Assembly: GCF_022829585.1 (NCBI RefSeq)
Contig: NZ_JAKSYC010000253.1
Coordinates: forward strand, 1-39,519
DNA: 39,519 nucleotides
Source of the DNA: Methylobacterium sp. J-026
GTDB taxonomy: Bacteria; Pseudomonadota; Alphaproteobacteria; Rhizobiales; Beijerinckiaceae
Reading direction: 5' to 3'
Below are positions 8,793 through 16,509 of the stretch, in pieces. The notes under the pieces are model-generated. The model was not told where the DNA came from and ran no database searches. It saw only the letters and a program-made list of their open reading frames with translations. Every line of letters begins with the position of its first letter. Within the stretch, counting starts at the first letter, position 1. The translations under genes were made by a program, and so were the position numbers.

Positions 8793-9446
8793 TCACGCGT
8801 TCAGGCGCCGATAGACCTCGATGGCGTCGTTGACGTCCTCGTAGATGATCGCGCGGCCGTTGAGCAGCACGAGGCCCTGCGAGCACCATTGCCGGATCAC
8901 CTCCATGGAGTGCGAGACCATGATGACGTCGGCATGCTTGCGGCGCTGGGAGAAGACCTCGTCGCAGCGCTTGGAGAATCGGGCGTCGCCGACCGAGGTG
9001 ATCTCGTCGATCAGGTAGCAGTCGAACGGGATCGCCATGCTCATCCCGAAGGCCAGGCGCGCGCCCATGCCCGACGAGTAGGTGTAGATCGGCACGTCCA
9101 GGTAGCTGCCGAGCTCCGAGAAGTCCTCGACGAATTCCAAAACCTTCCGCGGATCCTCCCCGTAGATCCGGGCCACGAACATGACGTTGTCGCGGCCGGT
9201 CATCTTCGGGTGGAACCCGCCCGCGAAGCCGAGCGGCCACGAGACCCGCAGGCCGCGGTGGATCTTGCCCCGGGTCGGGTCCTCGGTCCCGGCGATCAGC
9301 CGCATCGTGGTCGACTTGCCGGCGCCGTTGATGCCGAGGATCCCGTAGGAGACGCCCGGCTTCAGGGTGAACGACGCGTGTTCCAGGATGGTCCGCTTGT
9401 GACCGTCCGTCCGGTAGACCTTGCTGACTTTCTCGAATCGGATCAC
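8793..9446 (-). CDS. Capsule export ABC transporter ATPase, KpsT type
   Basis: ATP-binding subunit of a capsular polysaccharide ABC-2 exporter. Starting from the GTG at 9446 the protein is 217 residues and begins MIRFEKVSKVYRT, like KpsT, which is about 219. GGAG lies nine bases before this GTG. A longer frame to 9527 would add 27 residues without resemblance to the family. Walker A GINGAGKST is at 38-46, the signature is YSSGMGARLAF, and Walker B is CYLIDEITSVGD. WPLGFAGGFHPKMTGRDNV is the KpsT-subfamily stretch. It probably forms an operon with the KpsE-like gene downstream. The partner permease must be elsewhere or missing. Confidence 0.87.
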   Translation of the reverse strand: MIRFEKVSKVYRTDGHKRTILEHASFTLKPGVSYGILGINGAGKSTTMRLIAGTEDPTRGKIHRGLRVSWPLGFAGGFHPKMTGRDNVMFVARIYGEDPRKVLEFVEDFSELGSYLDVPIYTYSSGMGARLAFGMSMAIPFDCYLIDEITSVGDARFSKRCDEVFSQRRKHADVIMVSHSMEVIRQWCSQGLVLLNGRAIIYEDVNDAIEVYRRLNA

Positions 9447-9642
9447 CGGGGTGGTCTCCAGAGCGGATCGCCGAACCGCCGGTCCGAGCTGTCGGATGGG
9501 CGCGCTCCTGCCCGCCGAAAGCGGCAAATCTGAGAACGCGCCCGACCCGGACGGCCACCCCGAGGCCCCTCTCCGAACAGACGGGCTACAGAACGGGCCA
9601 GCATGAAAGTGCAGCTCGTGGCCGCGTCATTGACGCATTCCG

Positions 9643-9666
9643 GCATATGGCATACCAAATACCAGC
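9643..9666 (+). promoter_or_regulatory. Putative oxalate-regulon operator upstream of PAS-frc
   Basis: The stretch has two direct GGCATA copies (9643 and 9650), a near-palindrome TGGCATACCA at 9649-9658 and a following ATACCAG. Its complement CTGGTATTTGGTATGCC matches a 17-base element before the antiporter gene at 13 of 17 positions. Each element's centre lies about 85 bases from the first start codon. TGGTATACCA-like palindromes are typical of GntR-family regulators; that assignment is an inference. Confidence 0.5.
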
Positions 9667-9741
9667 GGGCCGGCCGCAGATCAGCGGTGCTGGGCCGACG
9701 ATCTGGAACTTTAACTCCAGGCAGAGGGAGAAAGGTCGTCC

Positions 9742-10215
9742 ATGTCCGACGCGGAGACCCGCATGCGAGCCGGTGCCTCGTCCGACGTCGCCCGGTTCGT
9801 CTCCGCCATCGGGGACGCCGTGGTGGTGGCCGACCCGGAGGGTGCGATCACGGTCTGGAACCCGGCGGCCGAGCGGATCTTCGGCTTCGCCGCCGCGGAG
9901 GCTCTGGGCCGGACCCTGGACCTGATCACGCCCGAGCGGCACCGCCGCCGTCACTGGGACGGCTACGCGAAGACGATGCAGACCGGCATCACCCGCTACG
10001 GGGCGGAGACCCTGAGGGTGCCGGCGATCCACAAGGACGGGAGCCAGCTCTCCATCGCCTTCACGGTGGGGATGGTGCGCGACGCGTCCGACCGGATCAC
10101 GGGAATCGTCGCGGTGATCCGCGACGAGACCGAGCGCTGGACCGCGGAGAAGCAGCTGCGCCAGCGCGTGGCCGAACTCGAAGCCGCATCGGATCGACCG
10201 GACCGGGCCTCCTGA
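9742..10215 (+). CDS. Single PAS-domain protein preceding frc
   Basis: A 157-residue protein made almost entirely of one PAS domain: [20 protein letters not shown], then [20 protein letters not shown], a typical PAS core with the S-box continuation [12 protein letters not shown] at the C-terminal end and a short coiled-coil tail ([14 protein letters not shown]). It has no kinase, GGDEF or DNA-binding domain, so output must come from a partner. The ATG at 9742 follows AGGGAGAAAGG. frc starts 64 bases downstream on the same strand, and the putative oxalate operator lies upstream, so the protein may be co-expressed with oxalate degradation. Ligand or cofactor is not apparent from the sequence. 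Confidence 0.8.
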   Translation: MSDAETRMRAGASSDVARFVSAIGDAVVVADPEGAITVWNPAAERIFGFAAAEALGRTLDLITPERHRRRHWDGYAKTMQTGITRYGAETLRVPAIHKDGSQLSIAFTVGMVRDASDRITGIVAVIRDETERWTAEKQLRQRVAELEAASDRPDRAS

Positions 10216-10279
10216 GTCCCGGCGGGCCGCCCGGGGCCGCCATCACCGAAACTGCCATCACCGACAGGGAGAACGCCCC

Positions 10280-11530
10280 ATGAGCAAGCCGCTGGACGGG
10301 ATCAAGATCATCGACTTCACGCACGTCCAGGCGGGGCCCGCCTGCACGCAGTTGCTGGCGTGGTTCGGGGCCGACGTCATCAAGGTCGAGCGCCCCGGCT
10401 CCGGCGACGTCACCCGCACGCAGCTGCGCCACGTCGAGGACGCGGATGCCCTCTACTTCACGATGCTTAACTCCAACAAGCGCTCGCTCACCCTGGATAC
10501 CAAGACCCAGGCCGGCAAGGAGGTTCTGGAGAAGCTGATCAAGGATTCCGACGTCATGGTCGAGAATTTCGGCCCTGGCGCGCTCGACCGGATGGGCTTC
10601 TCCTGGGCGCGGATCCAGGCGCTGAACCCGGGCATGATCCTCGCCTCCGTGAAGGGCTTCTCGGACGGCCACCACTACGAGGATCTGAAGGTCTACGAGA
10701 ACGTCGCGCAATGCGCCGGCGGCGCCGCCTCGACCACCGGCTTCTGGGACGGGCCGCCCACCGTCAGCGCCGCGGCTCTGGGTGATTCCAACACCGGCAT
10801 GCACCTGGCCATCGGCATCCTCACGGCGCTCCACCACAAGAACAAGTCCGGCACCGGCCAGAAAGTCGCCGTATCGATGCAGGATTCGGTGATCAACCTC
10901 TGCCGGGTCAAGCTGCGCGACCAGCAGCGCCTCGACGCGCTCGGCTACCTCGAGGAATATCCGCAATACCCCCACGGCGAATTTTCGGACGTGGTGCCGC
11001 GGGGCGGCAACGCGGGCGGCGGTGGCCAGCCGGGCTGGGTGCTCAAGTGCAAGGGCTGGGAGACCGACCCGAACGCCTACATCTACTTCACCATCCAGGG
11101 CCATGCCTGGGCGCCGATCTGCAAGGTGCTCGGCCGTGAGGAGTGGATCACCGATCCCGGCTACGACACCGCCCGCGCCCGGCAGGACAAGATCTTCGAC
11201 ATCTTCAAGACCATCGAGGAGTGGCTCGCGGACAAGACCAAGTTCGAGGCCGTCGACATCCTGCGCACCTACGACATCCCCTGCGCGCCGGTGCTGTCGA
11301 TGAAGGAGATCGCCGAGGACAAGTCCCTGCGCGCCAGCGGCACCGTGGTCGAGGTCCCGCACCCGAAGCTCGGCTCGTACCTGACCGTCGGAAGCCCGAT
11401 CAAGTTCTCCGACATGAGCGTGGAGGTGAAGGCCTCGCCGCTGCTGGGCGAGCATACCGACGAGGTGCTGCAGGGCCTCGGCTACACGCCGGACCAGATC
11501 CGGGCCATGCACGAGGCCCGGGCGGTCTGA
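10280..11530 (+). CDS. frc: Formyl-CoA:oxalate CoA-transferase
   Basis: Class III CoA-transferase that moves CoA from formyl-CoA to oxalate, giving oxalyl-CoA and formate for the decarboxylase. The 416-residue sequence matches the Oxalobacter enzyme closely: catalytic Asp169 is in [13 protein letters not shown] at exactly residue 169, and the mobile glycine loop is GGGGQ at 246-250. The N-terminus ([20 protein letters not shown]) is typical, and family length is about 425. The ATG at 10280 is preceded by AGGGAG. The gene follows the PAS gene and lies about 1.8 kb from oxc, which is on the other strand; together with the antiporter they make a full oxalate pathway. Confidence 0.96.
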   Translation: MSKPLDGIKIIDFTHVQAGPACTQLLAWFGADVIKVERPGSGDVTRTQLRHVEDADALYFTMLNSNKRSLTLDTKTQAGKEVLEKLIKDSDVMVENFGPGALDRMGFSWARIQALNPGMILASVKGFSDGHHYEDLKVYENVAQCAGGAASTTGFWDGPPTVSAAALGDSNTGMHLAIGILTALHHKNKSGTGQKVAVSMQDSVINLCRVKLRDQQRLDALGYLEEYPQYPHGEFSDVVPRGGNAGGGGQPGWVLKCKGWETDPNAYIYFTIQGHAWAPICKVLGREEWITDPGYDTARARQDKIFDIFKTIEEWLADKTKFEAVDILRTYDIPCAPVLSMKEIAEDKSLRASGTVVEVPHPKLGSYLTVGSPIKFSDMSVEVKASPLLGEHTDEVLQGLGYTPDQIRAMHEARAV

Positions 11531-11559
11531 CCGAGACCCTCCGACCTCTGCTATCCTGA

Positions 11560-11590
11560 GACAGGGCGGCGCGGCCCGCGCCATCCTGTC
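11560..11590 (+). terminator. Strong hairpin after frc
   Basis: Outer arms GACAGG (11560-11565) and CCTGTC (11585-11590) and inner arms GGCGCGG (11568-11574) and CCGCGCC (11576-11582) are separated by a two-base mismatch on each side. The element lies 30 bases after the frc stop and 20 before the next ATG. It lacks a U-tract, so it could be a terminator or a 5' structure affecting the next gene. Confidence 0.5.
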
Positions 11591-11610
11591 GCTGTGCGAG
11601 CCGCGGATCG

Positions 11611-12771
11611 ATGCGCCTGTTCCTGAGCCGTTTCCTGCCGGAGCTGAGCCCGGTCAGCCGGCGCGAGCGCCTGCGCGCCGCCGCGGGCGCCCTGGTGGGG
11701 ATCCTGGCGACGGGCCTCGTCTGCCGGGCCGCGGTCGGCTCGGAGGCGCTGCCGATCCTGATCGCCCCGATGGGCGCCTCGGCGGTGCTGCTGTTCGCGG
11801 TCCCGGCGAGCCCGCTGGCGCAGCCCTGGTCGATCCTCGGCGGCAACGTCGTGGCGGCCCTGGTCGGCGTCACGGCGGCCTCGTGGATCCCCGACCCGTT
11901 CGTCGCGGCCTCCTGCGCCATCGGGGTGGCGATCGCCCTGATGATGGCCCTGCGCTGCCTGCATCCCCCGAGCGGGGCCGTCGCGCTGACGGCGGTGCTC
12001 GGCGGCCCGGGGATCCGCGCGCTCGGCTATGGCTTCGTGCTCTGGCCGGTGGCGGCGAACTCGCTGCTGCTGCTCATCGCCGCCCTGCTGTTCAACAACC
12101 TGACCGGACGCGCCTACCCGCATCAGCGCCTGGCCGGCCCCCGGACCGCCGACCCGCCCTCCGACGCCCGGGTCGGGTTCCGGGCCGCCGACCTCGATGC
12201 GGCGCTGGAGGATTTCGACCAGGTGCTCGATGTCGACCGGAGCGACCTGGAGCAGATCCTGCGGCGGGTGCAGATGCGGGTCTATGGCCGCCGCTCCGGG
12301 TCGATCACCTGCGCGGCGATCATGTCGCGCGACGTGATCGCGGTGGCGCCCGACGCGCCGCTCGGCGAGGCGCTGCGGCTGCTGCGCCACCACCGAATCA
12401 AGGCGCTGCCGGTCACCGACGAGGGCGCCCGGGTGCTCGGGATCGTCACCCAGACCGACCTCCTCGACAAGGCAGCCTGGGACCGGGCGGGACCGCGCCT
12501 CGGCTGGGGTCGGCGGCTGCGGCTCACCGCCGAGCGGGGCAGGGCGCCCCATGGCTGCGCCGCCGACATCATGAGCCCGGTCGAGCCCGTCCGCCCGGAC
12601 ATGCCCGCCGGCGAACTCGTGCTGCGGCTCTCGGAGGCGGGCCTCCACCACCTTCCGGTGGTCGGTGCCGATGGCCGGCTCGTCGGGATCGTGTCGCAGA
12701 CGGATCTCATCCCGGCGCTCCTGGCCGAGGCAGGGGCCGCACGCGCTCCGGCCCAGACCGCCCCGGCCTGA
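11611..12771 (+). CDS. HPP-family membrane protein with two CBS domains
   Basis: The N-terminal half (about residues 1-165) is an HPP-family membrane domain: several transmembrane helices, IAPMGASAVLLFAVPASPLA, and the name-giving motif ALRCLHPPSGAVAL. The C-terminal half holds two CBS domains: CAAIMSRDVIAVAPDAPLGE to IVTQTDLLDKA, and ADIMSPVEPVRPDMP to IVSQTDLIPAL, a pair that usually binds adenine nucleotides and regulates a linked transporter. HPP proteins have been linked to nitrite transport in plants and cyanobacteria; the substrate here is unknown. It follows frc by 80 bases with a strong hairpin between, so co-transcription is doubtful. 386 residues. Confidence 0.88.
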   Translation: MRLFLSRFLPELSPVSRRERLRAAAGALVGILATGLVCRAAVGSEALPILIAPMGASAVLLFAVPASPLAQPWSILGGNVVAALVGVTAASWIPDPFVAASCAIGVAIALMMALRCLHPPSGAVALTAVLGGPGIRALGYGFVLWPVAANSLLLLIAALLFNNLTGRAYPHQRLAGPRTADPPSDARVGFRAADLDAALEDFDQVLDVDRSDLEQILRRVQMRVYGRRSGSITCAAIMSRDVIAVAPDAPLGEALRLLRHHRIKALPVTDEGARVLGIVTQTDLLDKAAWDRAGPRLGWGRRLRLTAERGRAPHGCAADIMSPVEPVRPDMPAGELVLRLSEAGLHHLPVVGADGRLVGIVSQTDLIPALLAEAGAARAPAQTAPA

Positions 12772-12774
12772 GGC

Positions 12775-12864
12775 TCAGGCGCTGTCGGGCGGCTCCGCCA
12801 GGAGGAACGATACCGCCTGCGCCACTACGGCGGGCTGGTCGGCGTGTGGTCCGTTCTTCCGGAG
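12775..12864 (-). pseudogene. Possible C-terminal remnant of an alpha/beta hydrolase
   Basis: The minus strand encodes LRKNGPHADQPAVVAQAVSF followed by LLAEPPDSA and a stop. The pattern G-H/P-x-x-x-QP-x-x-V-x-x-x-x-x-FL is what closes many alpha/beta-hydrolase proteins (the catalytic His region and last helix). Upstream the frame runs straight into an inverted-repeat element and loses resemblance to protein. I read it as a decayed gene end; chance similarity is possible because only about 29 codons support it. Confidence 0.35.
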
Positions 12865-12880
12865 ACCTCTGACATCCTCC

Positions 12881-12956
12881 CCCGGGCGGGAGAGGTCTGC
12901 TGTCGCAGAGAGCCGGGTGAGGGACGAGACCTGATCCCAACCCCCTCCCGCCCGGG
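12881..12956. repeat. GC-rich inverted repeat element A
   Basis: Perfect 12-base arms CCCGGGCGGGAG (12881-12892) and CTCCCGCCCGGG (12945-12956) flank about 52 bases that include GTGAGGGACGAGACCT-like sequence. This looks like a mobile intergenic palindrome rather than a terminator. Confidence 0.65.
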
Positions 12957-13087
12957 CTACGCCGTTCACAGATCGCGTCCGGATAGGGGCAACGGGCGAC
13001 CCCTTTCGGGGGCCACTTTTCCCCGCAGAAGCTACCGGACTCACGCTTCGCAGTCTGACATCAACATCATGGAAAAAAAGCGCTTTT

Positions 13088-13194
13088 CCCCTCCCCCTTG
13101 CGGGGAGGGGCCAGGGGTGGGGGTGGTGCAGAAGGCACCGCCGCGCGTCGTCCGGGACCACCCCCACCGCCAACGCCTCCCCGCAAGGGGGAGG
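13088..13194. repeat. GC-rich inverted repeat element B
   Basis: CCTCCCCCTTGCGGGGAGG at 13090-13108 recurs as an exact reverse complement at 13176-13194. The left arm also folds on itself: CCCCTCCCC (13088-13096) with GGGGAGGGG (13102-13110). Between the arms GGGGTGGGGGTGG faces CCACCCCCACC. The element lies 100 bases beyond the oxc stop and could fold in either strand. Confidence 0.7.
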
Positions 13195-13294
13195 AGAGAG
13201 CCTCTGGGCCAGCGATGCGTGAAGTATCGTAGCCCGCAAAAGGGAGGGCGGGCGTGCGCCTCCGTTGGAGGGGCATTCCCGAACCGGCCGTACC

Positions 13295-15040
13295 TCACTT
13301 CTTCTTCTTGATCCCGCTCTGCGGGTTGAGGCTGCCGATGTTGCCGCTCTCGCTGCCGGCCGCCGGGTCGATCACGGCGTTGATGAGAGCCGGCCGGCCC
13401 GAATCCATCGTCGCGTTGACCGCCCGTGTCAGTTCGTCCGGCGTGGTGACGTGGTAGCCGGTGCCGCCGAAGGCCTCCATCATCCGGTCGTAGCGGGAAT
13501 CCGGCACGAAGACGGTCGTGGCGGGATCCCGGCCGGTCGGGTCGGTGTCGGTGCCGCGGTAGATGCCGTTGTTGTTGAACACCACGATGCAGACCGGCAG
13601 CCCGTACCGGCAGATCGTCTCGACCTCCATGCCGGAGAAGCCGAAGGCGCTGTCGCCCTCCACGCACAGGACCGGCTTGCCGGTCTCGACAGCCGCCGCG
13701 ACGGCGAAGCCCATGCCGATGCCCATGATGCCCCAGGTGCCGACATCGAGTCGCTTGCGCGGCTGGTACATGTCGATGATGCCCCGGGCGAGATCGAGGG
13801 TGTTGGCGCCCTCGTTGACCAGGATCGCGTCCGGGCGCTCCTTCACGATGGTTCGGAGCGCCCCGAGCGCGGCGTGGAAGGTCATGGGCGAGGCGTTGCT
13901 CATGAGCTTCGGGGCCATCTTGGCGATGTTCGCCTCGCGCTTGGCATTGAGCGTCGCGATCCAGTCGGCCGGGGGCTGCTGCCAGCCCCTGCCCATGCCG
14001 TCGAGGAGCGCCTGCACGCAGGAGGCGATGTCGCCGACCACGGGGGCCACGATCTCGACGTTCGAATCCATCTCGCGGGGCTCGATGTCGATCTGGATGA
14101 ACTTGGTCGAGCCCGGCTCGCCCCAGCTCTTGCCCTTGCCGTGCGACAGCAGCCAGTTCAGCCGGGCGCCGATCAGCAGCACCACGTCCGAGTCCTTCAG
14201 TGCCGTGGAGCGCGCCGCTCCGGCCGAGAGCGGGTGCGTGTCGGGCAGGAGGCCTTTGGCCATGCTCATCGGCACGTAGGGGATGCCGCTGGTCTCCACC
14301 AGCGCCCGGATCGCGTCGTCGGCCTGCGCGTAGGCGGCGCCCTTGCCGAGCACGATCAGCGGCCGGCGGGCGGCTTTCAGGACCGCGAGCGCCCGCTCGA
14401 TCGCCTCGGGGGCGGGGCGCTGCGCCGGGGCCGGATCGATCACCTTGACCAGGGACTTCAGGCCGGCCTCGGCGTCCAGCACCTGGGAGAACAGCTTGGC
14501 CGGCAGGTCGAGATAGACGCCGCCGGGCCGGCCCGAGCAGGCCGCGCGGATGGCGCGTGCCACGCCGATGCCGATATCGGCCGCGTGAAGCACCCGGAAG
14601 GCCGCCTTGCACAGGGGCTTGGCGATGGCGAGCTGGTCCATCTCCTCGTAGTCGCCCTGCTGCAGGTCGACGATCTCGCGCTCGGAGGAACCCGAGATCA
14701 GGATCATCGGGAAGCAGTTGGTGGTGGCGTTGGCGAGGGCCGTGAGGCCGTTCAGGAAGCCCGGGGCCGAGACCGTGAGGCAGATGCCCGGCTTCCGGGT
14801 GAGGAAGCCCGCGATCGCCGCCGCGTTGCCGGCATGCTGCTCGTGCCGGAACGAGATGACCCGCATCCCCTCGGCCTGGGCCATGCGGCCGAGATCGGTG
14901 ATCGGGATGCCCGGGACGCCGTAGATCGTCTCGATGCCGTTGAGCTTGAGCGCGTCGATGACGAGGTGGAAGCCGTCGGTGAGATCCGGCTCGGCCTCCA
15001 CCTCGGGGTTGGTGTGGACGATCTTGGCCACAGCGGTCAT
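13295..15040 (-). CDS. oxc: Oxalyl-CoA decarboxylase
   Basis: Thiamine-diphosphate enzyme converting oxalyl-CoA to formyl-CoA and CO2; formyl-CoA is then used by Frc. 581 residues, as in the Oxalobacter enzyme (about 568). The activating Glu is E67 in [20 protein letters not shown]; the ThDP/Mg motif is [19 protein letters not shown] at 462-480 followed by [11 protein letters not shown] at 487-496. The middle domain keeps the nucleotide-binding Rossmann-like pattern. The tail ends in four lysines. GGAG lies seven bases before the ATG at 15040. The antiporter gene is 48 bases upstream on the same strand, so the two are very likely one operon. Confidence 0.97.
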   Translation of the reverse strand: MTAVAKIVHTNPEVEAEPDLTDGFHLVIDALKLNGIETIYGVPGIPITDLGRMAQAEGMRVISFRHEQHAGNAAAIAGFLTRKPGICLTVSAPGFLNGLTALANATTNCFPMILISGSSEREIVDLQQGDYEEMDQLAIAKPLCKAAFRVLHAADIGIGVARAIRAACSGRPGGVYLDLPAKLFSQVLDAEAGLKSLVKVIDPAPAQRPAPEAIERALAVLKAARRPLIVLGKGAAYAQADDAIRALVETSGIPYVPMSMAKGLLPDTHPLSAGAARSTALKDSDVVLLIGARLNWLLSHGKGKSWGEPGSTKFIQIDIEPREMDSNVEIVAPVVGDIASCVQALLDGMGRGWQQPPADWIATLNAKREANIAKMAPKLMSNASPMTFHAALGALRTIVKERPDAILVNEGANTLDLARGIIDMYQPRKRLDVGTWGIMGIGMGFAVAAAVETGKPVLCVEGDSAFGFSGMEVETICRYGLPVCIVVFNNNGIYRGTDTDPTGRDPATTVFVPDSRYDRMMEAFGGTGYHVTTPDELTRAVNATMDSGRPALINAVIDPAAGSESGNIGSLNPQSGIKKKK

Positions 15041-15088
15041 CGGGGATCTCCGGAGGTTCGGTTTCGGTGTGGGCTGGGCCGGGGCCGC

Positions 15089-16378
15089 TCAGGCCGCCCG
15101 GATCGGTTGGGGCGTTGCGAGCGCCGCGAGGGGCTCCGCCTCGGCGAGGTAGCGGGCGCGCATCGGGCGGAGCAGGAACATGGCCAGGGCCGCCGCCGTG
15201 ACGTTGAGCACGATGATCAGCGTGAACACCGCCGACCAGCCATAGGCCGCCGAGAGCAGGCTGGCGAAGGGGACGAGGAACGCCGCGGTGCCCTTGGCGG
15301 TGTAGAGCAGGCCGGCATTGCTGGCGGCGTATTTGGAGCCGAACGTGTCGCCGCAGGTCGCGGGGAACAGCGAGTAGATCTCGCCGAACACCCCGAAATA
15401 CACCGCCGTGGCGAAGACGAACACCATCGGGTTGTGCCCGTAGGTCAGGAGCACGATCACCGCGAGCGCCGCGGTCGAGAAGGCGATGAACATCGTGTTC
15501 TCACGGCCGATATGGTCGGAGACGAACCCGAAGAACGGCCGCCCGAACCCGTCGAAGATCCGGTCCAGGGAGATCGCCAGGGTCAGCGCCGCCATCTGGA
15601 GGCCGAACAGGCTCACCGGGACGCCGGCCACCTGGAAGTCGTGGGCGATGGGCGCGATCTGCGCCGCCGCCATCAGGCCGCCGGAGGCGACCATCACGAA
15701 CATCGCGTACATGACCCAGAAGACGGGGGTGCGCACCGCCTCGCGGGGTGTGCGGTCGACCTTGGTCTGCGGCAGCCGCAGGCTCTTGCGCTGGATCGGG
15801 GCGGCGGTGGCCGGCTTGCGCAGCAGGAAGGCGATGGCGAGAACCACCGCTCCCTGGCCGAGGCCGAAATACAGGAAGGCGTCCTGATAGCCGCTCGTGG
15901 CGATCATCCGGGCGATCGGCACCACCGTGATGGCCGCGCCCGCGCCGAAGCCCGCCGCGGTGGCGCCCGCCGCGAGGCCGCGCCGGTGCGGGAACCACTT
16001 GAGGGCGTTGCCCACGCAGGTGCCGTAGACCGAGCCGGCGCCGATGCCGGCGGTCACGGCTCCGAGATAGAGCAGGAACAGGCTGTCGGCATAGGCATCG
16101 ATCGTCCAGGCGAGGGCGATCATCACGCCGCCGAAGGCGACCACGAGCTTCGGGCCGTAGCGGTCAACGAACCAGGCCTCGACCGGGACCAGCCAGGTCT
16201 CGGTGGCGACGAACAGGGTGAAGGCGAGCTGGATCGCCGCGCGGCCCCAGTGATACCGCTGATCGATCGGGTCGACGAACAAGGTCCAACCGTATTGAAG
16301 GTTGGCGATCATGGCCATGCAGATCACGCCGAAGGCGAGCTGCCACCATTTCGCCGCAGGCGAATCCTGGCGTTCCAT
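15089..16378 (-). CDS. oxlT: Oxalate:formate antiporter, MFS family (OxlT)
   Basis: Major-facilitator carrier exchanging external oxalate for internal formate. From the ATG at 16378 (MERQDSPAAK) the protein has 429 residues against 418 for OxlT of Oxalobacter. GAGAGG precedes this ATG, so I prefer it to the longer frame beginning at 16447. Twelve helices can be traced. The two charged residues that bind oxalate in OxlT, Arg272 and Lys355, appear as R280 in DGFGRPFFGFVSD and K362 in GLLYTAKGTAAFL. oxc follows by 48 bases. A putative operator lies about 85 bases upstream. Confidence 0.93.
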   Translation of the reverse strand: MERQDSPAAKWWQLAFGVICMAMIANLQYGWTLFVDPIDQRYHWGRAAIQLAFTLFVATETWLVPVEAWFVDRYGPKLVVAFGGVMIALAWTIDAYADSLFLLYLGAVTAGIGAGSVYGTCVGNALKWFPHRRGLAAGATAAGFGAGAAITVVPIARMIATSGYQDAFLYFGLGQGAVVLAIAFLLRKPATAAPIQRKSLRLPQTKVDRTPREAVRTPVFWVMYAMFVMVASGGLMAAAQIAPIAHDFQVAGVPVSLFGLQMAALTLAISLDRIFDGFGRPFFGFVSDHIGRENTMFIAFSTAALAVIVLLTYGHNPMVFVFATAVYFGVFGEIYSLFPATCGDTFGSKYAASNAGLLYTAKGTAAFLVPFASLLSAAYGWSAVFTLIIVLNVTAAALAMFLLRPMRARYLAEAEPLAALATPQPIRAA

Positions 16379-16455
16379 CCCTGAGCCTCTCTCGTGGGCG
16401 GCGCGGCCTTGCGGTGGCCCGTCTCGTACGTCGCAGATCATGCACATCCCCTTTA

Positions 16456-16472
16456 GGTATGCAATATACCAG
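16456..16472 (-). promoter_or_regulatory. Putative oxalate-regulon operator upstream of oxlT-oxc
   Basis: Perfect inverted repeat GGTAT-N5-ATACC followed by AG. On the antiporter strand it reads CTGGTATATTGCATACC and matches the PAS-frc upstream element at 13 of 17 positions. Its centre is about 86 bases before the antiporter ATG. Nothing else in this 131-base gap is recognisable. Confidence 0.5.
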
Positions 16473-16509
16473 CATGCGACGGTCGGGGCGAACTGTCAGG
16501 GCGGCGATA

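Larger units (their letters stand above)
12772..13294. other. Long intergenic region filled with inverted repeats
   Basis: 523 bases separate the HPP-CBS gene and oxc, which converge. The right two-thirds are two stacked inverted-repeat elements (12881-12956 and 13088-13194) of the GC-rich kind that spread between genes in alphaproteobacteria. The left end carries a possible hydrolase remnant. Otherwise I see no gene. Confidence 0.6.

Noticed and set aside
13265..16384. 1039-codon plus-strand frame opposite oxc and oxlT
   Set aside because: Antisense shadow of two well-supported oxalate genes; His/Arg/Gly-rich with no domain.
16379..16509. Longer antiporter start at 16447
   Set aside because: It would run through the putative operator region and lacks a good ribosome binding site; the ATG at 16378 gives family length.
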